Assembly (NCBI GenBank): GCA_002900995.3
Contig: CM035307.1
Span: 2,728,001-2,792,000, forward strand
Direction of reading: 5' to 3'
DNA length: 64,000 nucleotides
Source: Ganoderma boninense
Taxonomy: Eukaryota > Basidiomycota > Agaricomycetes > Polyporales > Polyporaceae
In this document: positions 45,035 to 55,568 of the stretch, piece by piece
Numbering within the stretch: position 1 is the stretch's first letter
Layout of the letters: each line of letters starts with the position of its first letter
Program-made: the position numbers and the translations under genes
Notes under the pieces: generated by a model
Seen by the model: only the letters and a program-made list of their open reading frames with translations
What the model was told of the DNA's origin: nothing
The model's database searches: none

Positions 45035-45665
45035 TTTGTTAGCACAGCACATAAAAATTCTAATCAGAGCATACAATTGGTAAAGCAGAGACAGCCTGTT
45101 GAAACATTGTTTGACTTGTTGACTGCATATCAACAGCTTGGTCTGGATAGGAGAGGGAAAACTTGAGGGAGAGTATCACAGATGTGGTGCTCCTTATATA
45201 TGTGGACCAGTTGGATGACTAAGCAACACTGATTGATGAATAAGCATTGATATTTGTCATTGCTTTTGGGTCAAGGGGATTTTAAAAATCACATGCATAG
45301 GAGAACAATAGAACAAACCACATTGCATTCCCACACCTTGAGTGAACAAAAGGCTAGGATTTGAGCATTTCTATTAGAAGAGACTAGCTACAGAACTAAC
45401 TATGGCAAAAAGGTATGATGTCAGGCTTGCCTTTGACACTTGGCTAGTACTAAATATGTAGCCTCTAGAGTGTATTCATGACAACTTCCAAATGTAAGAA
45501 AAGCAAGAGAGACCACATTTCTATTTGTAAAACCAAATCAGTATTGATAGCTTGACTTTGATCCTCAATTGAATGATGGACTCCTTCAGGTTGTCAAATA
45601 CAAGCAGCCTATGAGCTGTAGAGCAACTACCAAATATTCTGGTTAGACCATTGAGGGTTTGTCAT
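44210..45665. other. CpG-depleted, AT-rich block
   Basis: Over roughly 1.45 kb I count only about three CpG dinucleotides, against dozens in any flanking stretch of equal length. TpG and CpA are abundant. The distal edge is abrupt: CpG-rich sequence resumes at about 45667 (GCGCGGGATCGC). This is the footprint of long-term cytosine methylation and deamination at CpG, as known for methylated transposons in basidiomycetes. No terminal repeats or target-site duplication could be found by eye. Confidence 0.8.
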
Positions 45666-46788
45666 TGCGCGGGATCGCAGGACCTCATTACGATGTCACC
45701 GGACGCTGGAATTAGGGAGAGATCCGGTCAAGGTCCGGTGGTAGGAGCCGAGACCTCAGGGGATATTGGCGTCGAATAGTGATTGGACGGAGCAAGGTAA
45801 ACACCAAATCTTTACGTAGCCACGGCGCGCATCGTGCTTAAATAACGAGTGGCCGGAGCGCCATATCGGTTGCACCACACACAAGAAACCGGCGAACGAT
45901 GCTGAAAGCAGGTAGGATTGACTGTCCAGGCGAAAGCGATGTGAGAAACGGCGACCAAGTACGACGACGACAATCAGGGCGCAGCGTTCGAGACTAGAGA
46001 AGAGGCATTGTACTGTTACTCAGCGGGAAACTTAGACATCGGGAGGGCTGGGGAGACCAGTGCAGGAGGTGGATGATCGTGCTCGACACGATTCGCTGGA
46101 AAGAGGAGTTTCCACGGTACTTAGCTGAGTGAGCGTCGTGCGATAAAAAGTTATTTGCCGAGCAGGCCACGGATAGCGTGACTGGCTACGGTTGGTGGAG
46201 TGCGAGCGTGTCGAAGAGAGAAGCGGGGTTGCGAACGTGCGTGCGGCATGAGTGTTGACGCGAAGGACCGGGACGCATGACGATAGAGGGAGACGCCTGC
46301 CGAGGTGTTCGGTGGACGTGTTCTCGCGGGGTTGCCAGAGCCGGAAAAGAGGTGCGACGGAGAGCGTCGGCTGGCGTGTACTGTGGCCTGAAGGAGACAG
46401 GAGCGGGCGCCGGGGGGGGAGGCGGACAGGGCCAGGACAGGGCGGGTCGGGGGAGAGAAAAGGGCGGGGAGGCTTTGTCAGCAGAGTGGCCCACGTGCGC
46501 ATTTGGGATTCGAGGATATGGGCAGCGACCCTTGCGAAGGCAAAACTCTGAATTGTCCTGGACCGCCCACAAGAGACCTCGCAGGTCGCCGCTCGCAGCT
46601 GCCGTTACTTAACTCTCCTGCAGTCCTCTATCTCCGTCCGGCTCCAGATCCGCGCACGACCAACGTTCCTTGCCTCGTCCTATATCTCCTCCGTCCCCTC
46701 TCATCTTCCCCTTCTTGTTTTCCTGCTCGCCGCCGGTAGTCCTCTCGCTCGACCTCTGCCTCGCACACCGCTTCTCTCTCTCTCGTGA
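45666..46788. other. Intergenic region upstream of KCS1
   Basis: Normal CpG-rich composition. Overlapping ORFs on both strands at 46030-46610 lack motifs or splice partners. Pyrimidine-rich tracts increase toward the KCS1 start (46610-46785), consistent with its promoter and 5' UTR. Confidence 0.45.
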
Positions 46789-49700
46789 ATGACGACTGCC
46801 TCCGAGGGCTTTGGCTCTGAGAGGCGTCCATCTCCATGTCCCCCCTCCCCCTCCACCTCGGCAACCATCACTGCCGCCCCGTCGCAATCCACCACTCCTG
46901 CCAAGGCCCGCATCTTCGCATTGCCACCTTCGCCAGCCCGCGCGCACTCGCACAAGGCTCACCTCAAATCTCCCTGGCAAGATGACGGTTTGGACCCTTC
47001 CAGCAACTCTGACAACGACACTCGGCACAACCCTCGCCCCTGTCGCGCGAAGCACAATCGCGTCACCCGCAGGACCTCGGAAAGGGCGATGACAATGCCC
47101 TCTTCGCGCACCTCTAAGAAGCCTGAGCCATTTCGTCCCATATCTCCCACCACAGCTCGTCGCGCGGCACTTCGAAGGTCTCCCTCTCCCGTTGCGTCTT
47201 CTTCTTCCTCTAGCCCTGATCGCGTCGTCCCTCCCAATTCAACTGCGGGCATCGGTCGCAAAGTCGCGGCCTCTTTGGACTTGTTCAAGGAGAGCGCACC
47301 GAGCCCCTCGAAGGAGAAAGACGAAGCCGATGCCTTCGATCTCCCAAGGCCGGATTCCTCCACCGGCAAGCGCAGGGCGGTCGCGCCGGTCACTGAGGTC
47401 AGCGAACCACAATTCGAGTTTGTCAAGCGATCGGATTGGCCCGACCGCGAGGCTGCCGCTATTCGGAGGGAGAAGAGTTCGACTGGTCTGGACCGCATCA
47501 GGACCCGCGAGAGCACGAGTTCCGTAACAAGTTCACGCGATCAAGACTTTCGTAGGCGCAAGGAGCGGACATTGTCTCGTCGCGAGACCGTTCTGAGCGA
47601 CCTGGTGCAGTGGCGGGCCGCAGTTGAGGCCGGTCGCGAAGACCACGACGGACGAGGTAGGCCACGGGAGCGGAGCGTATACATCCAGGAGCCTCCTCTC
47701 GAGCTCGACACCATTTCTCCAGAATCGCAGACTTCCACGATATCTTCCGCGTCTACTTTTCATCACAGAACGGAGCGAACGGAGAGCAGAGCTCCCGTAT
47801 CTCTACCCCTCCAACGCTTCCCCCCTTCGCCCCAAAGCCCCCGAGCTCTCGCCCATGATCTCCCCCCATCCCCTTCCGCTCGACGCACACTCTCTCCACT
47901 CGATCTTCACGAATTTCCCCCACCAGCACGCCGCGCTCAGACGCGATCACGCTCTCCCCAGGCGCTTGCTGAACCGTCCTTTCCCCTTGCAGGCGTTCCT
48001 CAGTATACCCATCCCTTCGAGTCGCCGTGGTCAACAGACGAAGAGGACGACGAGTCTGCCTGGGAAACAGCATCGGTTACGACGACGACCTCTACGACCT
48101 CCGCGTCGTCGCCCTTCCCCCTCTCGCCATCACGCACCAGTCCTCATGCTCAGCCCCGCGTACATAACCCCAGCGACGAAGATGAGGAGCGCCACCAGCG
48201 TGCGATGCTATCACCGTATGACGAGTTGGAGTTGGCTCCCGGGGAACCAAACATATCCAGCACTGATTTGAATCTGGTGACCGACTTCGAGGTCTCGGGT
48301 TACTCGCAGGGCTTGCCGCATATCCCCCTACGGCCGTTCCGTAACCAGGTCGGGGGTCACAGCGCAATATACAAATTTACCAAACGCGCCGTGTGCAAGG
48401 TAAGCCCGACTCCCGAGTTCGTCAGTTTGAACCTGAGTTCATGCGCATGATAGCCTCTAGTATCCCGCGAGAACCTCTTCTACGAGGCTGTGGAGCGCGA
48501 AGCCCCTCCACTACTCGACTTCATCCCCCGTTACCTAGGTGTGATGCTTGTTAGCTACCGTCGGGTCCCCAAGAGTTCGAGTGTGTCTCCTCAGATACCT
48601 TCCGCGACTAAGCCTACGGGTATTGCTGCAGACTCTGCGTCTCCCCGTCCGATCCTTCTCAAGTCTGCGAGCGATCATCCCCGTTCCGCGCCCTTCGGCG
48701 CTGCCGAAGAGGGAGGCGATACCGACGTAGAAGAAGCAGAGCTACCCGAGGTCGCCCTAGACTACAATCGGCACATTATCCCCCACTGGCTATTACATGG
48801 TCATCGGAACCGCTCCATGTCTCATTCGTCCGCGCCATCCTCATTGCACCCCGGAGATCCTCGACTTAGGCGGCATCATTACAACGGGATGACCGCTTCG
48901 AGCCCCGATCTCGCAACGACTACGTTGCGCTCTCAACGCGGTGGAACATCTCAACGTCATCCTTCAAGCCGCCTTGCATTCTCTCGAACCGCCGAAGACA
49001 TGGATAACCGTACGCCGATGAACTCACCTCGGCTCCCCGTCCCCCAGCAGTTGTCCCCTCAAGGGTCTTTATCGCCTGGTAGCCAATTCCAGACTGGTTG
49101 GTTCGGCGGGACTGGTTCCACTGTCGTCAACACGCGCTTCAAGGATCACGTCTTCAGCACTTTGCTTCGCCGACTGTCGAGACATACGTTTGGGAAGGGT
49201 GCTTCTACGGCGAAGGTGGACGACGATGGCGAGGTCGTGGATGGTGAAGGCGGCCGAAGTGCGTTCAGCGATGGTGCAAACAAGTGTCGCCGCAAGACGA
49301 AACTCAGCAGGGTGGAACGACTGCGGCAGGAGGAAGGGAGCGTGCTGGGTGCTCCTCTGCGGCGGGTACAGAGCGAGCGTGAGATCGGCAGCCGTAGCCA
49401 GTACCCCACGCACCCCAGCGAGCGGGCCCGCGACGCTGCGGTGGAGGGCATATTCGAGTTCGAGTCACAAGACGACATATCGCCCACCCTTCTCGCCTCA
49501 TCCACGGTTCGGGATGGACAGTCCTTCGTCGCGCGCTCGTACGGGCGCAGCCGGTCGCGCTCCCTCCCCCGCGATGTCTCCCAACCACCGATCTCTTGTG
49601 AACCCCATCTTCCGATCGAGCTTCGCGGACCAGATCCATACGTGACGCGTCAGAACCACTTCATCCTGATGGAGGATCTAACCGGGCGTCTCAAGTCTTC

Positions 49701-50825
49701 GTGCGTCCTCGACCTGAAGATGGGCACGCGGCAGTACGGGATGGATGCAACGCTCGCGAAGAAGAAGAGCCAGCGGAAGAAGTGCGACCGGACGACGAGT
49801 AGGGCTCTTGGGGTGCGTGTGTGCGGGATGCAGGTAAGCGTTGTTTTTAAGTCGCCACCTTTGACGTCCTGTTTGCGCGTGTGGTGCTGTTTGGTCGTAC
49901 CTGTGGCGAATGAATCCGTCGATTGATAGTCATGACCGTGGACGTTGTCGGTTCGGTTTGTTCGGTTTGCTGACTCGGCTTAATTTGTCAAGGTTTGGAA
50001 CCACGTCACCCAGTCCTACGTCGTCCAGGACAAATATAAGGGTCGCGAGGTCCGTCCGGACGACTTCCCCACAGTGCTCGCATCTTTCCTCCACAATGGC
50101 GAACGTCTGCTCGTCTACCAGATCCCTGTCATCCTTCATAAGATCTACGCATTAGCGAGGATCGTCAACCGCCTGAAGGGGTACCGTTTCTATGGCTGCA
50201 GCCTGCTCATGATCTACGACGGCGACCGAGAGGCCCAGGAGGCGTTCCGCACATCCGTTCTCGACCACCCATCGTCGCGCAGCAAGCGGGGCGAGTCGCT
50301 CGAACGCCAGCTCGACGCGCGCCCGCCTACGGAGAGCAAGCCACACCAGACCCTGCGCCGCTCCCACAGCGAGGACCTGCTTGTTGGCCCTGTGGCTGAC
50401 CGTGTAAGCCGGCGGCGGAAGCGTGGCGAGGTGCAGATCCGCCTGGTCGACTTTGCGCACACGACGACCGGACGCGACTGGCTGCCGTACTTGCCGACGA
50501 CGCTGGGCGGCGTAGTCGAGGAGGTGTCGAGTGGCACGGGCTACCAGGCGGAGGTCGACCCCGAACGGGGCTGATCTATGCGCGCTTCCCGCCACACTAT
50601 CCCGACCAGCCCGACCGCGGCTTCTTGTTCGGGCTGATGAACCTTGGGGAGGCACTGGAGAAGATTTGGAACGATGAGCGACTGAGGAGGATCAAGAGCG
50701 CGCGCGAGGACCCGACCTCGGTTAGGAACCACCTCCCGCCCCTGTCGACGGACGGGAAGGAGATCTTCGACGAGATATTCAGGACATCGGACGGCGAGGA
50801 AGACCTCGGGTATATCTCGACGTGA
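46789..50825 (+). CDS. KCS1: Inositol hexakisphosphate kinase (Kcs1-type)
   Basis: Makes the inositol pyrophosphate 5-IP7 from IP6. The ~500-residue N-terminal extension is Ser/Pro/Arg-rich and presumably disordered. The kinase begins [34 protein letters not shown] and, after an intron at about 48400, [20 protein letters not shown] and IPRYLGVM. A second low-complexity insert (about 48560-49600) interrupts the fold. The catalytic signature [18 protein letters not shown] follows at about 49690-49750, then (after an intron of about 150 bp) [35 protein letters not shown] and [10 protein letters not shown]. The inositol-binding motif is P-x-x-x-D-x-K-x-G, but here the first position is Ser instead of Pro. 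One G is missing near 50570; correcting it links EVDPERG to [15 protein letters not shown] and the end [14 protein letters not shown]. Confidence 0.92.
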
Positions 50826-51481
50826 ACTTCCCTCGTTCATCCGCGTCGCACTTGACGCTCGTCGCTCTGCAGTGACGTTCTTGTGTCGCTGTTCTGCATA
50901 TTGTACGTGTCTTCTTGTACGTATTGTGTACTTTATACCTACACATTGCTCTGTTCTCTTACCTGTTTGCATTCCCTCGTCCTCCCAGCTCCATCTTCAT
51001 TGCACATCCTTGTTCTCGCCTCATCGTCTCATCTCATGTCTCCCCTTCATCCACTCACGTATCTTTAAGTGTCCCGTATCCCGTATCCCGGTCTCACTCT
51101 GTTTGCATTGTTGTCTGCACGCATCATCCCGAACGCTATAGACTTCCCATCCTACCACTTATGATGTATGTGTATGCAACGAAGTAGGCTACATTTACGT
51201 GCTTAATTAGCGACAATTTGCATCCTGTTTATTTTCCCGCATGTCCTGCAAGAACGTCTGTAATAGAAGCAATAGACACACCACAGAGGGTTCTTCCGTA
51301 CGCACACGTGGGGCCAAAGGCGGCGAATGTGGAGTGACGCAGGAGTAGATTGACTTGGTGCGCGAGACGCGAGATGAGAATCAGAACTCACTCACACCAA
51401 TCACTCGACTATAGGGTGGCTCGCAGTAAGCTATCTATTATGATGAGGTCGGGAGAGAGTGCGAGGCCGCGCCGACAGACT
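50826..51481. other. Convergent 3' intergenic region
   Basis: Between the 3' ends of KCS1 (+) and QCR9 (-). CT-rich on the plus strand, with short overlapping ORFs lacking bias. It contains the short repeat CCCGTATCCCGTATCCCG near 51070. No gene seen. Confidence 0.5.
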
Positions 51482-51833
51482 CTAGTCCTGCTCGACGTAT
51501 TTCGTGCGGATGTCCTGCCATTGTTTCTGAAGACGAGGTCAGCGTCACGACTGAGACAAAGAGGCAAACGCTACGTACTCCCTTGTTCCAGCTGTCCCAG
51601 AACTTCGTGACGCCAAGGTCGAAACCGATGCTGAATGCGAACGCGCCGGCGAAGATCGTCGGGACGAAAACACCTGTCGAAGCGGTTCAGCCCAGCCGTG
51701 GCTCGCGTTTTCCCTCCGCAGACTCACTGTTACGCCGGACGACGGTGTTGTAGAACGTGGTGGCCAGCTGGAAGAATATGTCAGCTGAAGCCTCGGGTAG
51801 AGGGGTTTGCGGGCGAAGGGCACTCACAGACAT
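51482..51833 (-). CDS. QCR9: Cytochrome bc1 complex subunit 9
   Basis: Small single-span subunit of respiratory complex III. Four exons; exon 1 is only ATG TCT before a GTGAGT donor. Joined exons read MSLATTFYNTVVRRN, then VFVPTIFAGAFAFSIGFDLG with VTKFWDSWNKG, then KQWQDIRTKYVEQD and stop. This matches the family throughout: the N-terminal FYNTVVRRN, the membrane helix FAGAFAFSIGFDLG, and the invariant FWDSWNKGKQWxDI. About 60-65 residues, as expected. It is easily missed by ORF finders because no exon is longer than about 90 bp. It shares a 160-bp divergent promoter with mitochondrial uS11. Confidence 0.93.
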
Positions 51834-51993
51834 GGCTAGGGAGCGTATGGAGGGTGTTCGTGGTGAATCGGAAGGATGAATAGGCGCGCATTTGGAGGAC
51901 GGGGCGGAGTTTGGAAATTTCGAAGCGCCGGTGAGGCGTGCAATGAGCGCGAGCGCGTTTGGACGAGTGCAGACTTGGCCTCGGACTCGCGAC
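51834..51993. promoter_or_regulatory. Compact divergent promoter, QCR9 / uS11m
   Basis: 160 bp between two start codons, both for mitochondrial proteins: a complex III subunit and a mitoribosomal protein. If the uS11m start is the upstream in-frame ATG at 51943 the space is still shorter (109 bp). Coregulation is an inference. Confidence 0.5.
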
Positions 51994-52672
51994 ATGTCCC
52001 TCCTCAGGCTCCTCCCCGCGCTCAGAACTCCAGCCATTCCACGAACATGCGTCGCAGGACTCTCCTGTTCTGCTCTGCAGCGCGCCCAGGCCACGCCATC
52101 TATGCCGGCATTCTTTGACGATTTGCTCAAAGATGATTCCACCTCACACGCACCAATCGCTGAAAGCTTCGAAGACACGACTCCATTACCCGTCGAGGAT
52201 GACCTCCCTCCAGCAGCCTCGCCACAAAGCTTCCCGCGCAATCCCGCGTATTCCAACCCAATGACTATCGCGCGGACGAATACCAAGGCTGACCAAGCCG
52301 CCCGCCTCCTCTATGCTGTTTCCGTCAAGTCCTCGCGGAACAACACCATCGTTACCTTCGCACGCGCGAACGGTGAGCAGATTCTGACGTTGACGGGCGG
52401 GAAGCTCGGGTTCAAGAAGAGCAACCGGAACGGGTACGAGGCGGGCTACCAGTGCGCAGTGGGCATCATCGCGAGAGATGGAGGAGGAAATGAAACGGAC
52501 GGACTTCGACTGGAAGCTGAACCTCAATGGGTTCGGGCAGGGGCGAGACGCGATGCTCACCGCGCTGACGACCGCCGTGGGGACAGTGGTTAAGTCGAAG
52601 CTGAAGCGCATTACGGACAAGACACCGCTGAAGATTGGAGGGACGAGGGGCATGAAGACGCGGCGCGTGTAA
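51994..52672 (+). CDS. Mitochondrial small-subunit ribosomal protein uS11m
   Basis: Bacterial S11 homologue of the mitochondrial ribosome. I choose the ATG at 51994 because it opens a basic, Ser/Leu-rich presequence free of acidic residues (MSLLRLLPALRTPAIPRTCV). An ATG at 51943 would add 17 residues. The mature domain has LYAVSVKSSRNNTIVTFARA, ILTLTGGKLGFKKSNRNGYE and AGYQCAVGIIA, then LNLNGFGQGRDAMLTALTTA, and ends with the S11 signature ITDKTPLKIGGTRGMKTRRV (usually GGxRPKKxRRV). One indel near 52473 separates the two halves: the frame must change between GYQCAVGIIA and EMEEEMKRTDFDWK. It appears intronless, unusual here for a gene of this size. Confidence 0.9.
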
Positions 52673-53388
52673 TCCGGCGGGTGAGTTTCGATTGTCTGCG
52701 CACGCGCTGGGGTTGCTGGTCCCTGCTGCGAGCTGTAAGCTGAAATATCGGTGGTTGTAGGGTTCGACATGCCTTCGTACCACGTCACCTTGGGGCACCT
52801 CTCGCGGGAAGGACAACTTATTGCGTTCCCCGCAGGCGCTGCGCTCAGTGCACGACGCATCGCGTCTTCACCTGTTGGGCCATCTTTCTATCGCGCATAG
52901 TCAACGGGCATAGAGTGCAGGCGCGGGAGGAAATGATCTGTTCACAAGTACTATATCGGTTGGACTAATGGAGCGTATAGAACCGGGTCATTGATTCTGT
53001 ATGTCGGCGCAGGCGTCCGATGTCGTGCAAAAGTGCCTCTGCCACTAGCTATGTGGCTTTCGGACCGCCGGAATTGAGAAATACATGGCCAATGTCACAG
53101 CATCCGTCTGCCGCGGGGACAAATGCCGGTCGGGTGTTGGAGTGGGTCGCCGACGCGCCCTCACGCTTGCGCTTGCTTCACGGCGGGCGGGCGCCAATCC
53201 ATCCTTGTTACGGTCGATCGGCATGAGGCCGCTCCATAAAGCCCTCCCTCCTCCCCTCTCCCAGCTCACATAATACCTCTCGTTTCCCCCTCCCTCCCTC
53301 TTTATCTTGCCTCTGGTTCTCGTCCATCCTGTCCGCTTCAATCCTACGACCGTTCCTTGCACGTTCTAGATTGGAACAACTATCTAAT
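52673..53388. other. Intergenic region
   Basis: Contains the 3' side of uS11m and the promoter of the hydrolase. Pyrimidine-rich tracts (CCCTCCCTCCCTC near 53290-53300) precede the next start by about 90 bp. No gene seen. Confidence 0.5.
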
Positions 53389-54980
53389 ATGACGAGTGCA
53401 AGCGCCGCGCCATTCATTCCCCTACCCCCGGCTCGAGAAATACCCTCAACTTTCCTCGCTAGCGTCAAGAGCTGGTGAGTCCCCCGTCATCTCCTCCGAC
53501 ATGTATGTAGTTCCTCAGACGTTCCCGGGGCAGGTGGGCAGCAGGAGAGAAGGAAGGCGCCGCGAGCGAGGAACGCTTACTAAGGTATGTTCTGCCTCGC
53601 TCTTCGCACGCGCCATCGACGAACGTGGTGGTGTGGTCGTCCACAGGAAACTCCCCTACTTCCGCCCCGCTGGTTCTCCACCACCAACGCCAGATTTTGC
53701 CCATGATGTCGTCGCGGAAAGCTCAAAGGTCGAGCTTGATGACCCCAAACACTATCTCAACACCTTCGCGATAAACCCCATACGACCCAAATCAGAAGCC
53801 CCCCCTCCGGCGGTAGTTCTCCACGGATACGGTGCAGGGTTGGGTTTCTTCTTCAACAACTTTCCCGCACTGGGCCGTTGGGCTGGAAGGCGCGGCACGT
53901 CCGTCTACGCCCTCGACTGGCTGGGCATGGGCCGCTCTGCACGTGTGCCCTTCCAGGTCAAAGCGAAGCGTGAAGACATTGACGGGCGCGTGCGCGAAGC
54001 TGAATCCTTCTTCATCGACTCACTAGAACAGTGGCGGCAGAAGATGGGTCTCGAAACAATGACGCTTATCGGGCATTCTCTCGGAGGCTACCTTTCCGTC
54101 GCATACGCTCTGCGCTATCCCACGCGGGTCAACAAGCTCATCCTTCTATCCCCGGCAGGCATACCACACGACCCCAACAGCACCGTACCCTCGCGGGAAC
54201 TCACTGACTCACAGACGACTGGCGCGACGAGCGCGGACCAAGCGGAATTGGCAAACGCGCGTGAGGTGGAGAGCCTCAGGTCGAGCCAGAGGAAGCGCAG
54301 CGCCGGGAGAGCCGCACTCGCAAGCTGTTGACGTATCTATGGGAGCAAGGCTGGAGTCCATTCCAGGTCGTACGCTCGACGGTCTTCTGGGGGCCCATGT
54401 TGATCGGAAAGTACTCTTCACGACGCTTCATCGGTCTGGGTGACGAGGATACCCGGGCGATGCACGACTACATCATGAACATCACGCTTGCCAAGGGTTC
54501 GGGCGAGTACTGCATTTGTGCGTATATGCTGTCTTCTGTAACGGAGATCGACTAACAAAGGATATTCCGCAGCGCATCTACTCGCTCCTGGCGCACATGC
54601 CCGACGTCCACTCGTTGACCGCGTTGCTGGCCTGAAGATCCCAGTAACCTTTGTTTGTGCGTGTCCCTACCATGGCGTTATCTCCCGGTTCTTATGCAAA
54701 GTGGCAGACGGTGATCACGACTGGATGGACCCAGAAGGCGGGAAGGAGTCCGTTGAGAGGTTACGTCAAGCCGGAAATGGGTTCGGTCGGATGTACATGA
54801 TACCTCACGCAGGTCATCACGGTGAGCCATTTCGGTACCGGCCTCGATGTTGTGACGCGCAGCTCATCACCACCACTCACCTACGCAGTCTACCTAGACA
54901 ACCCGAAGGCGATGAACGACCTGCTCGTGAAGGAGCTAGATCGCGCCGCGGACCCTAGCCGCACATCGTACTCTGCATAG
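53389..54980 (+). CDS. Alpha/beta hydrolase, cardiolipin-specific phospholipase (Cld1/ABHD4-5) type
   Basis: Serine hydrolase of the family that trims acyl chains from cardiolipin or lysophospholipids. The start MTSASAAPFIPLPPAREIPS splices to WWAAGEKEGAASEERLLR and KLPYFRPAGSPPPTPDFAHD. The core has VVLHGYGAGLGFFFNNFPAL (oxyanion HGYGAG), VYALDWLGMGRSAR, the nucleophile elbow LIGHSLGGYLSVAYALRYP and LILLSPAGIP. The lid domain includes LLTYLWEQGWSPFQVVRSTV and FWGPMLIGKYSSRRFIGLGD. The acid is in GDHDWMDPEGG and the base in the closing HHVYLDNP, reading the family H-x(4)-D motif. One C is missing near 54274, between REVESP and QVEPEEAQRRESRTRK. The catalytic triad is complete. Cellular location (mitochondrial or lipid droplet) is not settled by the sequence. 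Confidence 0.9.
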
Positions 54981-55568
54981 AGACCGGGTATAGAGGACTC
55001 GGACTTGCTTGCATACCTACACCATCGTATAGACCCTTACGGGCTGGATCTGCTATGCTGCTTACTTTCTCTGGGAGGTGACAATCTGGACGTTATCGCC
55101 ATTCATTTCCGATTCCCGTGCGCACTTCGTTGCTATTGTGCTTACTATTAGAGGGTCTTCTACATTAATGACTCTGATTGTGTATATCAGTACCCGTGTA
55201 CAGGTTGTAATATGTTACATACATGTCTCTCATGTTTTGCAAGACACAAGCGTACTGTACCAGCGCTTGACTGGGTGAACTTGCGCTGAACGCCTTGGAT
55301 GCCACGCTCGTCCCACCCACGCACTCTTCTCACTGTCTCTGACGACCGAAGTCGCAATGGCACCCGGTTGCTCTAGGGATCCCTATTTCCTTGTCTGTGC
55401 TGCTTCTAGGATCCGGAGGAAGCTTTGTCCCTGCTGTTAGAGGAAGGTCTGGCCCTGGAACAGAAGTTGTCGGAGTTGGTGGTGCAGCTGCCCACACAGC
55501 TGCAGCACACCCAACAACAACGTTGTCTTCGCTTCATACAGGCTAGGTCACGAACCACCACGTTCTCC
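54981..55568. other. Intergenic region
   Basis: 3' side of the hydrolase and promoter of the next gene. An in-frame open stretch upstream of 55569 has no ATG of its own and is Gln/Leu-rich, so I treat it as 5' leader. No other gene seen. Confidence 0.45.

Noticed and set aside
44210..45665. Intact transposon or LTR in the CpG-poor block
   Set aside because: No reverse transcriptase, integrase or transposase motif, terminal repeats or target duplication could be found by eye, so I report only the composition and the gene.
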